Shown here: positions 38,430 to 50,373 of the stretch, in pieces | Layout: each line of letters begins with the position of its first letter | Numbering within the stretch: position 1 is the first letter of the stretch | Program-made: the position numbers and the translations under genes | Assembly (NCBI GenBank): GCA_030674185.1 | Contig: JAPXFY010000015.1 | Span: 28,952,685 to 29,016,684, forward strand | Length of the DNA: 64,000 nucleotides | Direction: 5' to 3' | Source of the DNA: Monoplex corrugatus | Lineage: Eukaryota > Mollusca > Gastropoda > Littorinimorpha > Ranellidae | The notes under the pieces: model-generated | The model's database searches: none | The model's input: only the letters and a program-made list of their open reading frames with translations | Told to the model about the DNA's origin: nothing

Positions 38430-38945
38430 GTCACTGTACGTGTTGTCATCATGTTAACATTAACAGTTTGTTATCAATATGTCAACTTTACAGTATACTT
38501 TTCAGAATGTTGCCATTAACAAGATATCTGTTATTAGAATGTTACTGTGTACAATAAGTCTGTTGTTAGAATATTAACACTTAAAGTACGTTTCTTGTAA
38601 CGTTAACATTTTAGTTTTTAGTATGTCAGTTATTGAAATGTTAACGTTTACAGTGTGATGGCTATACTCAATGACCATCCTGACGGTGAAAGGGAGGCTA
38701 CATCATATCTCTTGTCAAAATGTTAACATTTACAGTAGGTCTGTTTTTCAGAATGTTACCATTTTACAGTATGTCAGTTATCAAAATGTTAACATTTATG
38801 ATAGACTTGTCAAAGTGTCAGTATTTACAATATATCTTTTTTCAGAATGTTAACATTTGATATCAGAATGTTAACTTTTAGAGCGTGTGTTATCAGAATG
38901 TTGTCAGTGTTAACATTTGCAGTATGTTATCAAAATGTTAACACA
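38430..38945. repeat. 31- to 32-bp minisatellite, first segment
   Basis: The consensus unit is GTTAACATTTACAGTATGTC plus TGTTATCAGAAT. Further segments of the same array appear at 39590-39635, 41690-41811, 44632-44643, 45617-45660, 47325-47600, 48035-48065 and 56920-56960. Each is separated by an inserted element. Confidence 0.85.
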
Positions 38946-39257
38946 GTGGTGTCGGATTGCATTTTGTGATGCGCAGCAAATATTGAACACGAACTGTATC
39001 GAATGATGTGATAGATTGTGAAACTTTCCTGTTAAAAGATAGGTGACTACTGGAAGGGAGCTACATGAAAATGGTGGCAAAATGAAGGTGACTAATACTT
39101 GATCAAGCCCTGTAAAGAGTAAAACATAAAAAGCATGTTTATTTTGTCTCTCCTGTGTGTTTTGCCATTCAGTAAAATAGTTTCTGAGTGTAGCATTCAT
39201 GGCTTCTGACTCTGTATATGGAAAAGTATGTGAATGATGCGCAGTGTGGTGTCATTA

Positions 39258-39380
<123 letters not shown>

Positions 39381-39634
39381 TAGTGATGAAATTTGGAGTT
39401 AGATAACAAAATGAAAATGATAATAGATTCCTCCCAGTTTCATAACTGATCAAATAGTAGATCAGATAATGGACTTTCCACCAAACTTAGGTTATCCAAA
39501 CTGAGATACTTTTTCTTTTTAATGGCAGAAAATTGTGGATGTCCTGGTACTGTGACCACTAGAAAGCTGCATTTCCAATAAGTTAATTTTAACAGTAGAC
39601 CTGTTGTCAGGATGTCAACATTTACAGTGTGTCT

Positions 39635-41621
39635 TTAACACTCTAGGAGGGTTACCTTGCTGCTATCAAAACCCCAGGATCTTTTTAAAGCATTGTTTTC
39701 CTCAAAAGTTTCTGTTTTGTTTTGTATTTTAGACTAAACAGTTTATTCTGTTGAGTAAAAGGTCTAGTTTGTTGGTTTGTTCTTATGTTGGTTTGTTCTT
39801 TTATGTATGTCTGTACCATTACAAGAGAGACAACCCTATCTTTTGTTTCTTGGGGCTTTAACTCAATCGAGTCGCAGTCTTCAGGGTCATTCTGCCCCCT
39901 CAATTCGGAGGATTTTTAGCACATTTAAAAAAAAATATAGAAAAACAACCAAATAAAGTAGACAAACAAAGTAAAGTGATACAGAAAGACCAGGATTAGA
40001 TCTTTACAAATAATCTTACTTTATTTATGGTATTCCATGTACTTGTAAATGATGAGGTATCCAAATATGTATCCAAAGGGGGGTAATTTTTTTTTTTGAT
40101 GGATATGAACACACACTGTGAAACAGTTTTAGATGAAGTCCAGAACATGATTTCGATGCCATGGATGTTTCAAATCACAAGATTACTGGTAGTTGTCACT
40201 TTTTGCGTACAGTTGCTCCAGAGCACAAAATATTTACAGAATTGTGAGGTTCGACTTGCTTTCCTTGACGCCACTTGCGAAATTCGCATGTCGCGGGTAG
40301 CGCTGAAAAAAAGGCTACTGTTGTCTTTGTTTCACATTGCCACAAACGGTCTAAGGTAAATAAATGCTGTAAACATACCCTAGTTTAGGTTCCCAGTGAG
40401 TTTTCCCTATAACTGACGCTTCTGACATAAAAAAAAAATACAAATGTCCGCCGTCGATAAATTGACGTCGCGTACCCAAGCAGTAAACGGAAGTGACGGA
40501 GATTTTCTTCCGGCACGAAGCGATTGAGTTAATCTCTCCATTTGGACATCCTCTATAGGGGATGCTCAGTTTACAAACATTTCATTATCTGATCTACTAT
40601 TTGATCAATGGCCTTTCCACTAGCCAAAGCAACCAGTTGGCACAGATTTTACTTGACCATGTCTGCAGCCTTGTTTTGTTTGACCCCACCCACTGACCTC
40701 AGTTGGACAAAGATGGCGTCTCTTGCTAGTACATTGCAGTCCTGACACTCAAAAAGAAGTTGATGACAGAAGCTTTTTACCACTGCTGAAGTTCTGGAAA
40801 TGCTACAGACAGCAGATTTAGACGTTCAAGAGACAGATGATTTTTCTGGTGAGGAGAGCAGTTGGCCAATACTGAACACGACCCATGATCATGGTCGTAG
40901 AACAGTTCAGAGAGGAAAACATATCCAAGTCCATTATTCATTGTTATTTGTGCAGGATAAGTAATAAATGAATGAAAGTAAAATTAAACTTAGATGCATG
41001 TCATCATTATTGACTAAAAACTCTATAAGCCTAGGCCTAATAATGATAATAATACCAGCAATAATGATAGCCCAATGATAATGCTACTAATTACTGTAAT
41101 ATAGTAGAGACAGACTTATACATTGTGATGCAGTTATTTCTCAGTGTTATTTTCAGGCAATCATTTCTCAGTGTTTTCCAGTAAACACGCTGATTGTGAC
41201 TTCTTTCTTTAGTGTGCTTACCCAGAATTATTATGAATACATGCACATACTGTCATGTTTTTTTGTGTGTGTTTATGTACAGTATCCAAATTGAGGTTCA
41301 GGCATTTCTTTGGTTATTTTGTGTACACAAAGGCCTTTTCCCAGCTTAGTGTGTGTTTTTTGGCTTCAGTAGGAAAATGTAAGTGTACTGTATTTTGGAT
41401 CTGAAAATATGGTTATTTTTTGCCTAAGCCAGAACATCCAGTTTTCAGTAATAAAGGTTTATACTTTGTTACAAACTAGGCAAATGTGCTTTTGATAAGT
41501 TCTAAAAATTTCATTACATGACTTTGAAAAACTGATTTTTTGTGATTTTATCACAGACCATACAAATGCTCAGGATGTGGGGAAAAGTAGGGGAGAAAAC
41601 TGTTAGTACTGAGTGAGTTAA
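39635..41621. mobile_element. Possible TTAA-flanked element hosting family E
   Basis: TTAA lies at 39635-39638 and 41618-41621 and the minisatellite resumes on both sides (TTTACAG before; AACATT after). Terminal similarity is short (CACTC on both), so the element call is tentative. An ATGGCG start at 40714 opens MASLASTLQS. The family E element (39858-40532) lies inside. Confidence 0.45.
39858..40532. mobile_element. TTAA-flanked MITE (family E)
   Basis: TTAA lies at 39858-39861 and 40529-40532, with inverted termini CTCAATCGAGTCG and CTCAATCGCTTCG (11 of 13). It is about 667 bp and non-coding. Confidence 0.7.
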
Positions 41622-41811
41622 CATTATATCCACATTTACTTTTACTTGGAAATACGGTCTTTTTATGAATTTGTCTGTTGTAACTATGTCTTATTGTCAG
41701 AACGTTAATATTTACAGTATATCTGTTCTTAGAATGTTAACACTTGTGTCGTTTGTCACAAAGTTAACGTTACAGTAGGTCTGGTATCAGAATGTTAACA
41801 TTTACAGTATG

Positions 41812-42928
41812 TAGCAATGCCGTGCGAACCGAAACGCGACGTCAAATTTGTGGTACCAAAAACTGGGCAAAAACGGGGGCCGGCCGCAAAACTGGGGGGT
41901 CTTCAGTTCAATCAAGTATTACTGCCTCTTTAAGCGGTGTTTCATCCTGATTATTTTTCTTATATGAATCAGAAATGAATAAAGATTTGAATGATTGCCA
42001 TTTTATGTACTTACAGCGAAAATGGAATTAGTTATTTGATGAGAAAGTCGAAAATCCGCGTTTCGGGCGTAATCGCGGATATGGTATGCGTTTAGAATCG
42101 AAGTTTGTCTGGGGTGCTTCACTATTTCGGTCGGTACGGCTATATTTGTGAACCAATCACATTGTAATTTTGCAACCAATGAGAATCAATGTAACAAAAT
42201 GATATATCCCGATGAGAGCTATGTGTGCCAGTTTCGAACCGAGATCGACGCTTCCAAAGTTTTGCTTTTTTTCATCGGAAAAGTTTGCAGGCAAGTCGCC
42301 ATTTTTGGAACTTCTCGTCAGCGGGATTCGATTTTGCATACTTTTTTCTATGTGCATGTGTAATATGAAATCAATTTGAGGTAAAATACGGCCGTACGCC
42401 AACTTTTTACATGAGGATCTGTTCCAGATCAGTAGCAAAACAACGTCGGAATGTGCCAACGCCATAGGCCTACTACCGGCATAACAGAACGCTGTGCAAG
42501 TTTCAGCTCGGCAAGTTTTACGTTGTCGGACAAAGACTAGATCTAGCAATCAACAGATCAAGTTCTGTTTTATCTGTGACATTGTATTTTTGAAGAAAAG
42601 GACAACTGCGTTTGAACTCGATTCGGAGTTGTCAGCCAAAGCTAGGTTCGTCAACCATTTCCTCCCCGAGATCATGCTATTTGCATGTCGCAGTGTAGAT
42701 CTGCTCACCCCACGACGGGCGAGCTTACTACTAAAAATACTATGTGCTCGACGTGCTTCGCCGAGCTGTGGAAAATGGGTTTGCCCAAACAGAGGGGTGT
42801 GCATACCCGCCTCCCCAACTCTCTCTCTCTCTCTCTCTCTCAAATAAATGAATGAATGAATAAGTAAATTTTTTTTTTTTCAAATCAACAAACAATTCTG
42901 TGCAAGTTATTGTACTTTCCTTGACATG

Positions 42929-43024
<96 letters not shown>

Positions 43025-44623
43025 AGAACAAGAAATGAATAAATAAGTAAATAGGCCACAATACATTCATATCCAAGTTGTTAACAGGCATGATCCTCTC
43101 TCTCTCTCTCTCTCCATCTCTCTCTCTCTCTCTCTCTGACAACACTCTCTTTCTCTCTCTCTTTCTGACAACACGCACACACGCTAACACACACAGAGAT
43201 TTAGAATGTCACAAAACAAAATCTTCTGTTCATTGTTATAATATTCTTCATTTAGGTTTTGAAACTAAATAGAAGGCTATTATTTGTATTATTTGTAAAG
43301 TAGGCCATCCATTAGCTTATGTAGTTGTTTCAATTTGTAGTCAATATCTGAAAAGGATAGGCCCATTGTCATTAATTTGTTTTAAAGGGAAGATTGCATC
43401 TTATTTAATAGTAGCCTGTTGTTATTGATTTGTATTAAAGGGCAAGAGTACACCGGAAATACTTAGCAGGATTGCTCTGCTTTGGTGGATTTTTACAAGT
43501 AATATGCTAAAAATCAAAGTCGCGAGTTTGGGCTTAATGTTAAAGTAATGTTAATGTGAAGACTATGCATTATGGTTTCCTTTCCTTTCCAATCTCTCAA
43601 TGAATAGTATATATTATGCAGAAATTCATATATTTCTCTATTGTAGGAGTTAAGTGACCTGTTCCTGAATGGTGAGTGGTCCCATATCCTTCCTGAAGTT
43701 TTCTTTGGACGCTGGCTGTGCTAAGTGTTCGGGGACTTGACTCATCCACAGACAGTTTAGTCTATTTTTTAAAGACTGATGTATAAAATAAAAATCAAAT
43801 GTAACGTACATAAATCTTGTCTGTTACGTTTTTCTCTGTGTGTGTGTGTGTGTGTGCATGTGTATGTGTGTGTGTTTAGTTTTTAGTAGAATTTTAATCG
43901 GATGATATTTTTGGATAGACTGCAGCATAAAAGCATGCAGTAATTTTTAATATTTCAATTATTTAAGTGATTTCAGAAGTCATTGATTCTCAGATGTCCT
44001 TTTATATGTACAGAAACTGATGAAATATTAAAAGTTATTCATAAGACTACTGAAGTAGCGAGTCGTGACTTTTTTAGTTGAATTTGTAGTAATAAGACAC
44101 TTGAACGATGAGCAAAATGATTTTATATCTATCTCTTGAAATGATTGTTTTGTTTCTAGCTTCATTTTTGTCTGTTATTAATACAATATGGGCAATTATT
44201 AATGAAACACTGATAAAACATCCAAAATATCACATGTTTCCTGTAATAAGACAAAAATGGCTTGTCACAGAGTTCCAATAATGGTTTTATTCAATTCGGC
44301 ACGCCAAAATACATCAACGACCAAAATTTCATGACTTTTGATCCGGTCTGTCTCTCACAATTACAAAATGAATGTCATTTCCAGCAAAATCAGCATACCA
44401 TGCCATTTGATGAGTTTGTTCTGTGACACTGGTCCTTCTTTGTCCCACTAAAACGTGGTACCAAAATTTAAGAAATTTTTGACGCTTCAAATTGGAATAT
44501 CTCATGAACTATTAGTCCGATTCGAAAAATTTAAACTGCTTTTTACTCAGAATAACAATATCTTCAAAACCATGTAAATTTTTTAACTCAAAACCCAATT
44601 TCAATTTTTCATGCGGCATTGCT
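41812..44623. mobile_element. 2.8-kb DNA element with 8-bp target duplication
   Basis: The termini are TAGCAATGCCG and, at the right, CGGCATTGCT. ACAGTATG flanks both sides (41804-41811 and 44624-44631; the direct repeat extends to 9 nt). Removing it restores the host minisatellite. An 8-bp duplication with a TAG-type end fits hAT-like elements, and 9 bp would fit Mutator-like (inference). It contains (TC)n tracts at 42822-42841, 42931-43021 and 43098-43138 and two short unassigned frames (42148-42363, 42494-42847). No transposase was recognised. Confidence 0.8.
42931..43021. repeat. (TC)n microsatellite
   Basis: Pure TC tract of about 91 bp, flanked by similar shorter tracts. Confidence 0.98.
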
Positions 44624-44642
44624 ACAGTATGTTATCAGAATG

Positions 44643-45616
44643 TTAACCCATAAGTGCCGCCAATGTGAAAATTTACGGAGCTCTTGGAGCCTTCTGTGAT
44701 GTATATAAAGGTAAAATTTATCGAGGTAATTTGACATATGTTTCAGCCTAATGTAAATGGGAGAGAAGCACTGACTGATGTTGTCAGTCTCAGAGAGGAT
44801 TCATAAAAGTGACTGGCTTCCCTCACATGACTTTTGGACCTATGCATCCTTCACCAGATTGCTTTTATTTATCTGTGAATAGAAACTGGTTTTCAGCAAA
44901 ATGGCGACACCAGGACTGTCTTGCAATGCTGTGTGTTTTCATCCTTTGAAAGCATGTGAGTTGAGTCAAGAACTTATAAATGATTGTGGTATGATACAGA
45001 AGACAATTCTGAGACAAGAAGAGATTGAAAACAGCAGTAGTTATGCACTGTTGGTATGAAATGTGCACCAGACAGACCCGACATGAAAAGTACTGATTTT
45101 TACAAGCATGTGACACAGAGGGTTTGTGGCTGCAGGCAATACTGGCAGCCAGCCAACACCTTCACACTGTTGAAATACACAGGACAGACATTGTAGAATA
45201 ACCCACCACTTCCAGTGAGTAGTATTAGAAGTGGCAAGGGGAGAGGACTAGGGTGATGGAGTGGGGGGGGGTGGGGGGCATGGCAGCAGCGGACGATGTG
45301 ACCAGGTCAAGCCACTTTGTGCGCTAGTACTTTTATAGTACACTGCGGCTCTTTGTAGCTCATCAGCTGTCAGTGATCTGTCAGTAGGTGGTCATCCAGA
45401 GTCTGAATACTTTTAGATTTTCAAGAAATTACTACATAAATCATCTGAAAATACATTTAGTCATGCCTAATGCATCATTCTGTATAATTTTTATGCATAG
45501 ATTCCCACAAATATGGAAGCAGCAGTTGTTTTATTGTATGTGGTAGTGATGCAATGTTTTTCCCTGGCACATGGAAAACACCAGATGTCAAAAAACGTCA
45601 GCACTCAAGGGGTTAA
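44643..45616 (+). mobile_element. TTAA element family A, copy 3
   Basis: It inserted in the minisatellite unit GAATG-TTAA-CATT: GAATG precedes the left TTAA (44643-44646) and CATT follows the right one (45613-45616), an unambiguous TTAA duplication. It carries the conserved 52-codon ORF, ATGGCGACACCAGGACTGTC at 44901. A G-rich run (45260-45280) corresponds to G/C runs in the other copies. Confidence 0.88.
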
Positions 45617-45660
45617 CATTAACAGTATGTCTGTTTGTGAGAATGTTAACACTTACAATA

Positions 45661-46548
45661 CACGGCTGTTCCCGAGCAAGATTTTAGTTTGAGAGCAGGA
45701 GTGGTGGAGGGGAGGGGGATGGGACAGGAGAGATACACAATAAGCGGATGTGGACTCTCAAGTGGCAGCTAGCCAGTTGAGCGCTCTGCACAGAGCAGTG
45801 TGTGAGTGCAACGCGCTGAGCTGTCAAAAGGGAACCGCAGGTGTCAGTGATACGAGACTCGTAGCAAGGCCAGTTAACTTTTTATAGTGTTGTAGTACAT
45901 GGGTAGGCTGCAAAAACATTAAATTACAAAGTCTGAGTTTCACCAAGAGAAATATGAACAATATAACCAAATGCGGGAATGACTCATGTAGAAACTGATA
46001 TCAGGCATGCAGAAAAAAATTAGATATAACAGCTGTTTTGCTTGCAAAGATCAGATGACTGACAGAAGAAAACCACCAATGTTATATAAAAAATCCAATT
46101 TAAATGACAAACTGTTCATGCACCTGCACTTTTACAACATTCATATTTTCAGAGATGTTAGCTGCATGTGTGTGGACAACACCAAACTTACCGAATAAGT
46201 ATTTGGTTGTCCGCAAGGATCGTTATCAGCTTGTTTAGTAAGTATCCCATCACTTTGATATGGCACAGATTTCTCTCACAGTACAAGGCAGCAGCCTTCT
46301 TTCACACAATGCAGAAGCTGACTATACATGTAGGCTTACGTAGCCTCAACACTGTCTTTTAATACAGAACCAGCAGACATCCATTTGCCACTTCCGTCAC
46401 AGATACACACGCACAACTACTAAAATACAGCAAATACACACACTAACAACAACAACAACAGCAACAACAACAACAACAACGAATAACAGGAAAAAAACAA
46501 CAGTTTCAGTATAAAAAAAATCTAAATAAAACGACAAAACTGAGTCAC

Positions 46549-46603
<55 letters not shown>

Positions 46604-46917
46604 AACACAACACAACACAACACAACACAACACAACACAACACAACACAACACCACACAACACCACCACACCAACAACACACACACACACACACACATAC
46701 ATACACACAAAAACAAAAAACAAAAAAAGCAAACCAACAAACAAAACAAAAACAAAACCACAACGAAAACAAAAATGACAAAAGAAATTATAAACAAAAC
46801 AGCAACAAAAACAAAAGAGACAACAACAGGAAAACAACTTAAAAATATTTTCACTCACGTACTGTCTCCCGTTTCACATGAAATAATTCCAGTATAGAAA
46901 GGTAGATGAAATACACC

Positions 46918-47009
<92 letters not shown>

Positions 47010-47324
47010 GAGAAATGATGACACTCACTCACACTCTATAAGTGAAGCACAAACGTAACCAAATGAATAATTTATAGCTGCACTCGGTCAAATGATAAAT
47101 AAACAATAAGGATTCCAAAAAATGAATTGACATAGAGTGCACAATTTCGTTCTACACAATGCCAAAGTTGATGATAAAATGGCTTCATCACTGTACAGCG
47201 CAGTGTTAATCCTCTGTTTCCCTTGCCACTAGACTAAGGAATGCGGACGTCTGATATCTGACATCTGGTGCTAGGCTGGCCGACCAACTAAAAGGCGAAA
47301 AAGGCAGTTACTGAAACAGCCGTG
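45661..47324. mobile_element. CAC-ended DNA element with 4-bp duplication (non-coding)
   Basis: It has perfect 10-bp terminal inverted repeats CACGGCTGTT / AACAGCCGTG. AATA flanks both sides (45657-45660 and 47325-47328). Excising the element plus one AATA restores a normal minisatellite unit. TTTTAGTT lies at 45682-45689 and, inverted, at 47286-47293, so TTAG begins 24 nt from the left end and 34 nt from the right end, as in the 4-kb element at 50374. The inside has no transposase and has filled with (CA)n, (CAACA)n and (AAC)n repeats (46440-47003). Confidence 0.8.
46546..47003. repeat. (CA)n/(CAACA)n compound microsatellite
   Basis: CA tracts and a (CAACA)n block (46606-46660). The Cys/Val-rich minus-strand frames here are repeat artefacts. 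Confidence 0.95.
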
Positions 47325-49192
47325 AATATGTCAGTTGTCAGATTGTTAACATTTACAGGTCAGAATGTGAACACATACAGTAGATGTGTTGTCAGAATAC
47401 AAATATTTCCAATAACACTGTTGTTTGCATGTTAACATTTATAGCGGGTCTGTTCGAATGTTAATAATTCCAGTGAATCTGTTTCCAGAATGTTAACATT
47501 TCTGGTAGGTCTATAATGAAATGTTAAAATTTCCAATAGGTTTGTTGTCAGAATGTTAACATTTCCAATAAGTATGTTGTCAGTGCATTGAAAGTTGCCA
47601 TCTTTAGAATGATACTTGCTTTTGTTTGCTTTGCTGCCACACAATAAAGAAAAGCCCATTAATGACATAAGATATTTCACTTTAGGGACAGGCTGTTTAC
47701 ATGGTGTTTATTATGTTCTACATGTTTGTTGGCCTTCAGCTAGTCATGGTCATTTAGTTTTAAAATGTGGTAATTGAATATTACAAGGGTATACTAGTTA
47801 ACGGGTGTATCGGAAATAACTGCAATGGTAAAGGGTGTTAAGAATTGGCAATTTCAGATATTGCTTTTCTTTCAAACTGATGGGGTAAGTTCAGTAAATG
47901 CAAACTGTGCTATTTCATCAGTAAAACTAGCTATGCAGTTTCTGTTATACAAGTTAGAGAATGATTCATGAGTCATTTTTAATGTAAACTCCAAACTCAA
48001 ATAAAATTAGGACTCATTGTGTGCTTCAGGGTTTCATTTACAGTATGTCTGTTATTAGAATGATAATCATTTGTGACACAACATAGGAAAATCAGCCTGA
48101 AGTGCAAAATCGTTGTTTATTGAACTCATTTTAAAGTTTCCCCCCTTGGGATGCTGGGGACTTTTTTAGTATACATAGTTTTCCCAACTTCTGGAAATTC
48201 TGTGCTTAACCCCTTGAGTGTCGACATTTTTTGACATAAAGTGTTTTCCATATACCAGGGAAAAACGTTGCATCGCTACCACATACATTAAAACAACTGT
48301 TGCTTTCATATTTATGGGAATCTATGCATGAAATTACACAGAATGGTACATGAGACATGACTAAATGTATTTTCAGATGATCTATGTAGTGATTTCTTGA
48401 AATTACTACATATTTGTAAATATTTTGTGGAAATTCCTATAAAAAACTCGTAACCACTCAAGATAGAAACAAAGAAAAAATAGGAGATATGACCCTCCTG
48501 ATGAAATCTAAAAGTATTCAGACTTTGGCTGACCTCCTACTGACAGATCACTGACAGCTGACAAGCTACAAATAGCCACAGTGTACAACCCTGCTGTGTG
48601 GCTTGCCCTGTCAAGTCATGGGCTGCCCCCCCCCCCCCCCCCCCCCCGCATGCCCCCACCCCACTCCATCACCCCCCTAGTCTTCCCCCTTGCCACTTCT
48701 GACAATACTGACTGTCAGTATTGGCTTATTCTACAATGTGGTCCTGCCTGTCAGTACAGTGTGAAGTGTTGGCTAGCTGCTAGTATTGCCTGTGACCGCA
48801 AACCCTTAATGTCATGTGCTCGGAAAATCAATACTTTTCGTGTTGGGTGTTTTCAACCTCTTCTTGTGTCAGAATTGTCTTCTGAATCATCCTACAGTCA
48901 TTTATAAGTTCTTGATTCAACTTGCATGCTTTCAAAGGCTGAAAACATGCAGCATTGCGAGACAATCCTGGCGTCAACATTTTGCTGAAAACCAGTTTCT
49001 CTTTTCAGATAAATAAAACCAATCTGGTAAGGGTTGCATAGGTCAAAAAGTAGGTCAAAAAGTCATGTAAGGGAAGCCAGTCACTTTTATGAACCCTTTC
49101 TGAGACTGACAACATCAGTAATTACAATATTTAATAATTACAATATTTATATAGCGCAAAATCTTGATAAAATCAAATCTAAGCGCTGAAAC

Positions 49193-49193
49193 A

Positions 49194-49265
<72 letters not shown>

Positions 49266-49268
49266 ACA

Positions 49269-49344
<76 letters not shown>
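49193..49344. repeat. (CA)n microsatellite
   Basis: CA tract of about 150 bp with CCA interruptions, inside the LINE 3' region. Confidence 0.98.
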
Positions 49345-49347
<3 letters not shown>

Positions 49348-50373
49348 CGGCTATAAATGGGGAGAAAAAATAAAAGCAATGGAAATTATAGAGAGCATAT
49401 TATATACAATTATATATTACAATGTGATTCCCCTCCGAGTGGAGACAGGCTGCAGAGGGGATTGAATGAGGTCAGGATTTTATGCAGAGGAGAAAAGGTG
49501 AGTTTTGAGAGCGGATTTGAAGGAGACAAAAGTAGGTTGCTGACGGACTGAGAGAGGAAGTTTGTTCCAGGAGAGCGGACCAGAAACAGAGAAGGCTCAT
49601 GGACCATAGGTATTGAGCTTAGTGCGTGGAAAGCGAAAAGTCAGAGGATCGGAGGCAGAGTGGAGGGTACATGAGGGAACATAGATCTCAAGTAGGCTTG
49701 ACAGGTAATCAGGGGCTGCATTATTGAGGCTTTTGTAGCACATGGTGTCTAGTTTGTACTGTATGCGCTTTGATACAAGGAGCCAGTGAAGTTGTGCCAG
49801 GAGAGGAGATATGTGGTCAGCTTTTTTCTTTTTGAGTACAAGGCGTGCAGCATTGTTTTGAATGCGCTGTAGGATGTGAATGGTGGAGGCAGGAAGACCG
49901 GACAGGAGTGAATTGCAATAGTCAGTGCGAGACATTATGAAGGAGAGAACGAGTTTTGCAGTTGTTTCGACAGAGAGATACTTCCTGATCAGGCTTATAC
50001 GATGGAGGTGATAGTAGCAAGATCTGGCAGTTTGAGAAACAAAGTTGTTCATGGAGAGGGTAGAGTCAATGCAGACACCAAGGTTTTTAGCTGAATCAGA
50101 AATTGGGACTGATGTGTTACGTAATGGGAGAGAAAGAGGAGGCAGCTGAGAAAGTTTCTGATGGGTGCCAATGAGGATAGCTTCTGTCTTGTCATCATTT
50201 AGCTGAAGTTTGTTGTATGTCATCCAATTTTTAATGTCCGAGTAACACTCAGTGGTGAGAGTCAGGAGGCGCTGTATATTGTCAGGTGAGTCACTGTCTT
50301 GAAGTTGGGTGTCATCAGCATAGAAGTGGTGTTTTATAGAGTGGGAGTTGATGATGGTGGACAGTGGGGAGGT

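Noticed and set aside
42740..43190. Arg/Glu-rich or Ser/Leu-rich frames
   Set aside because: They are translations of the (TC)n/(GA)n tract, not coding.
49120..49192. Separate small element with GCGCTATATAAAT
   Set aside because: This is the 3' tail of the minus-strand L2/CR1-like LINE rather than an independent feature.
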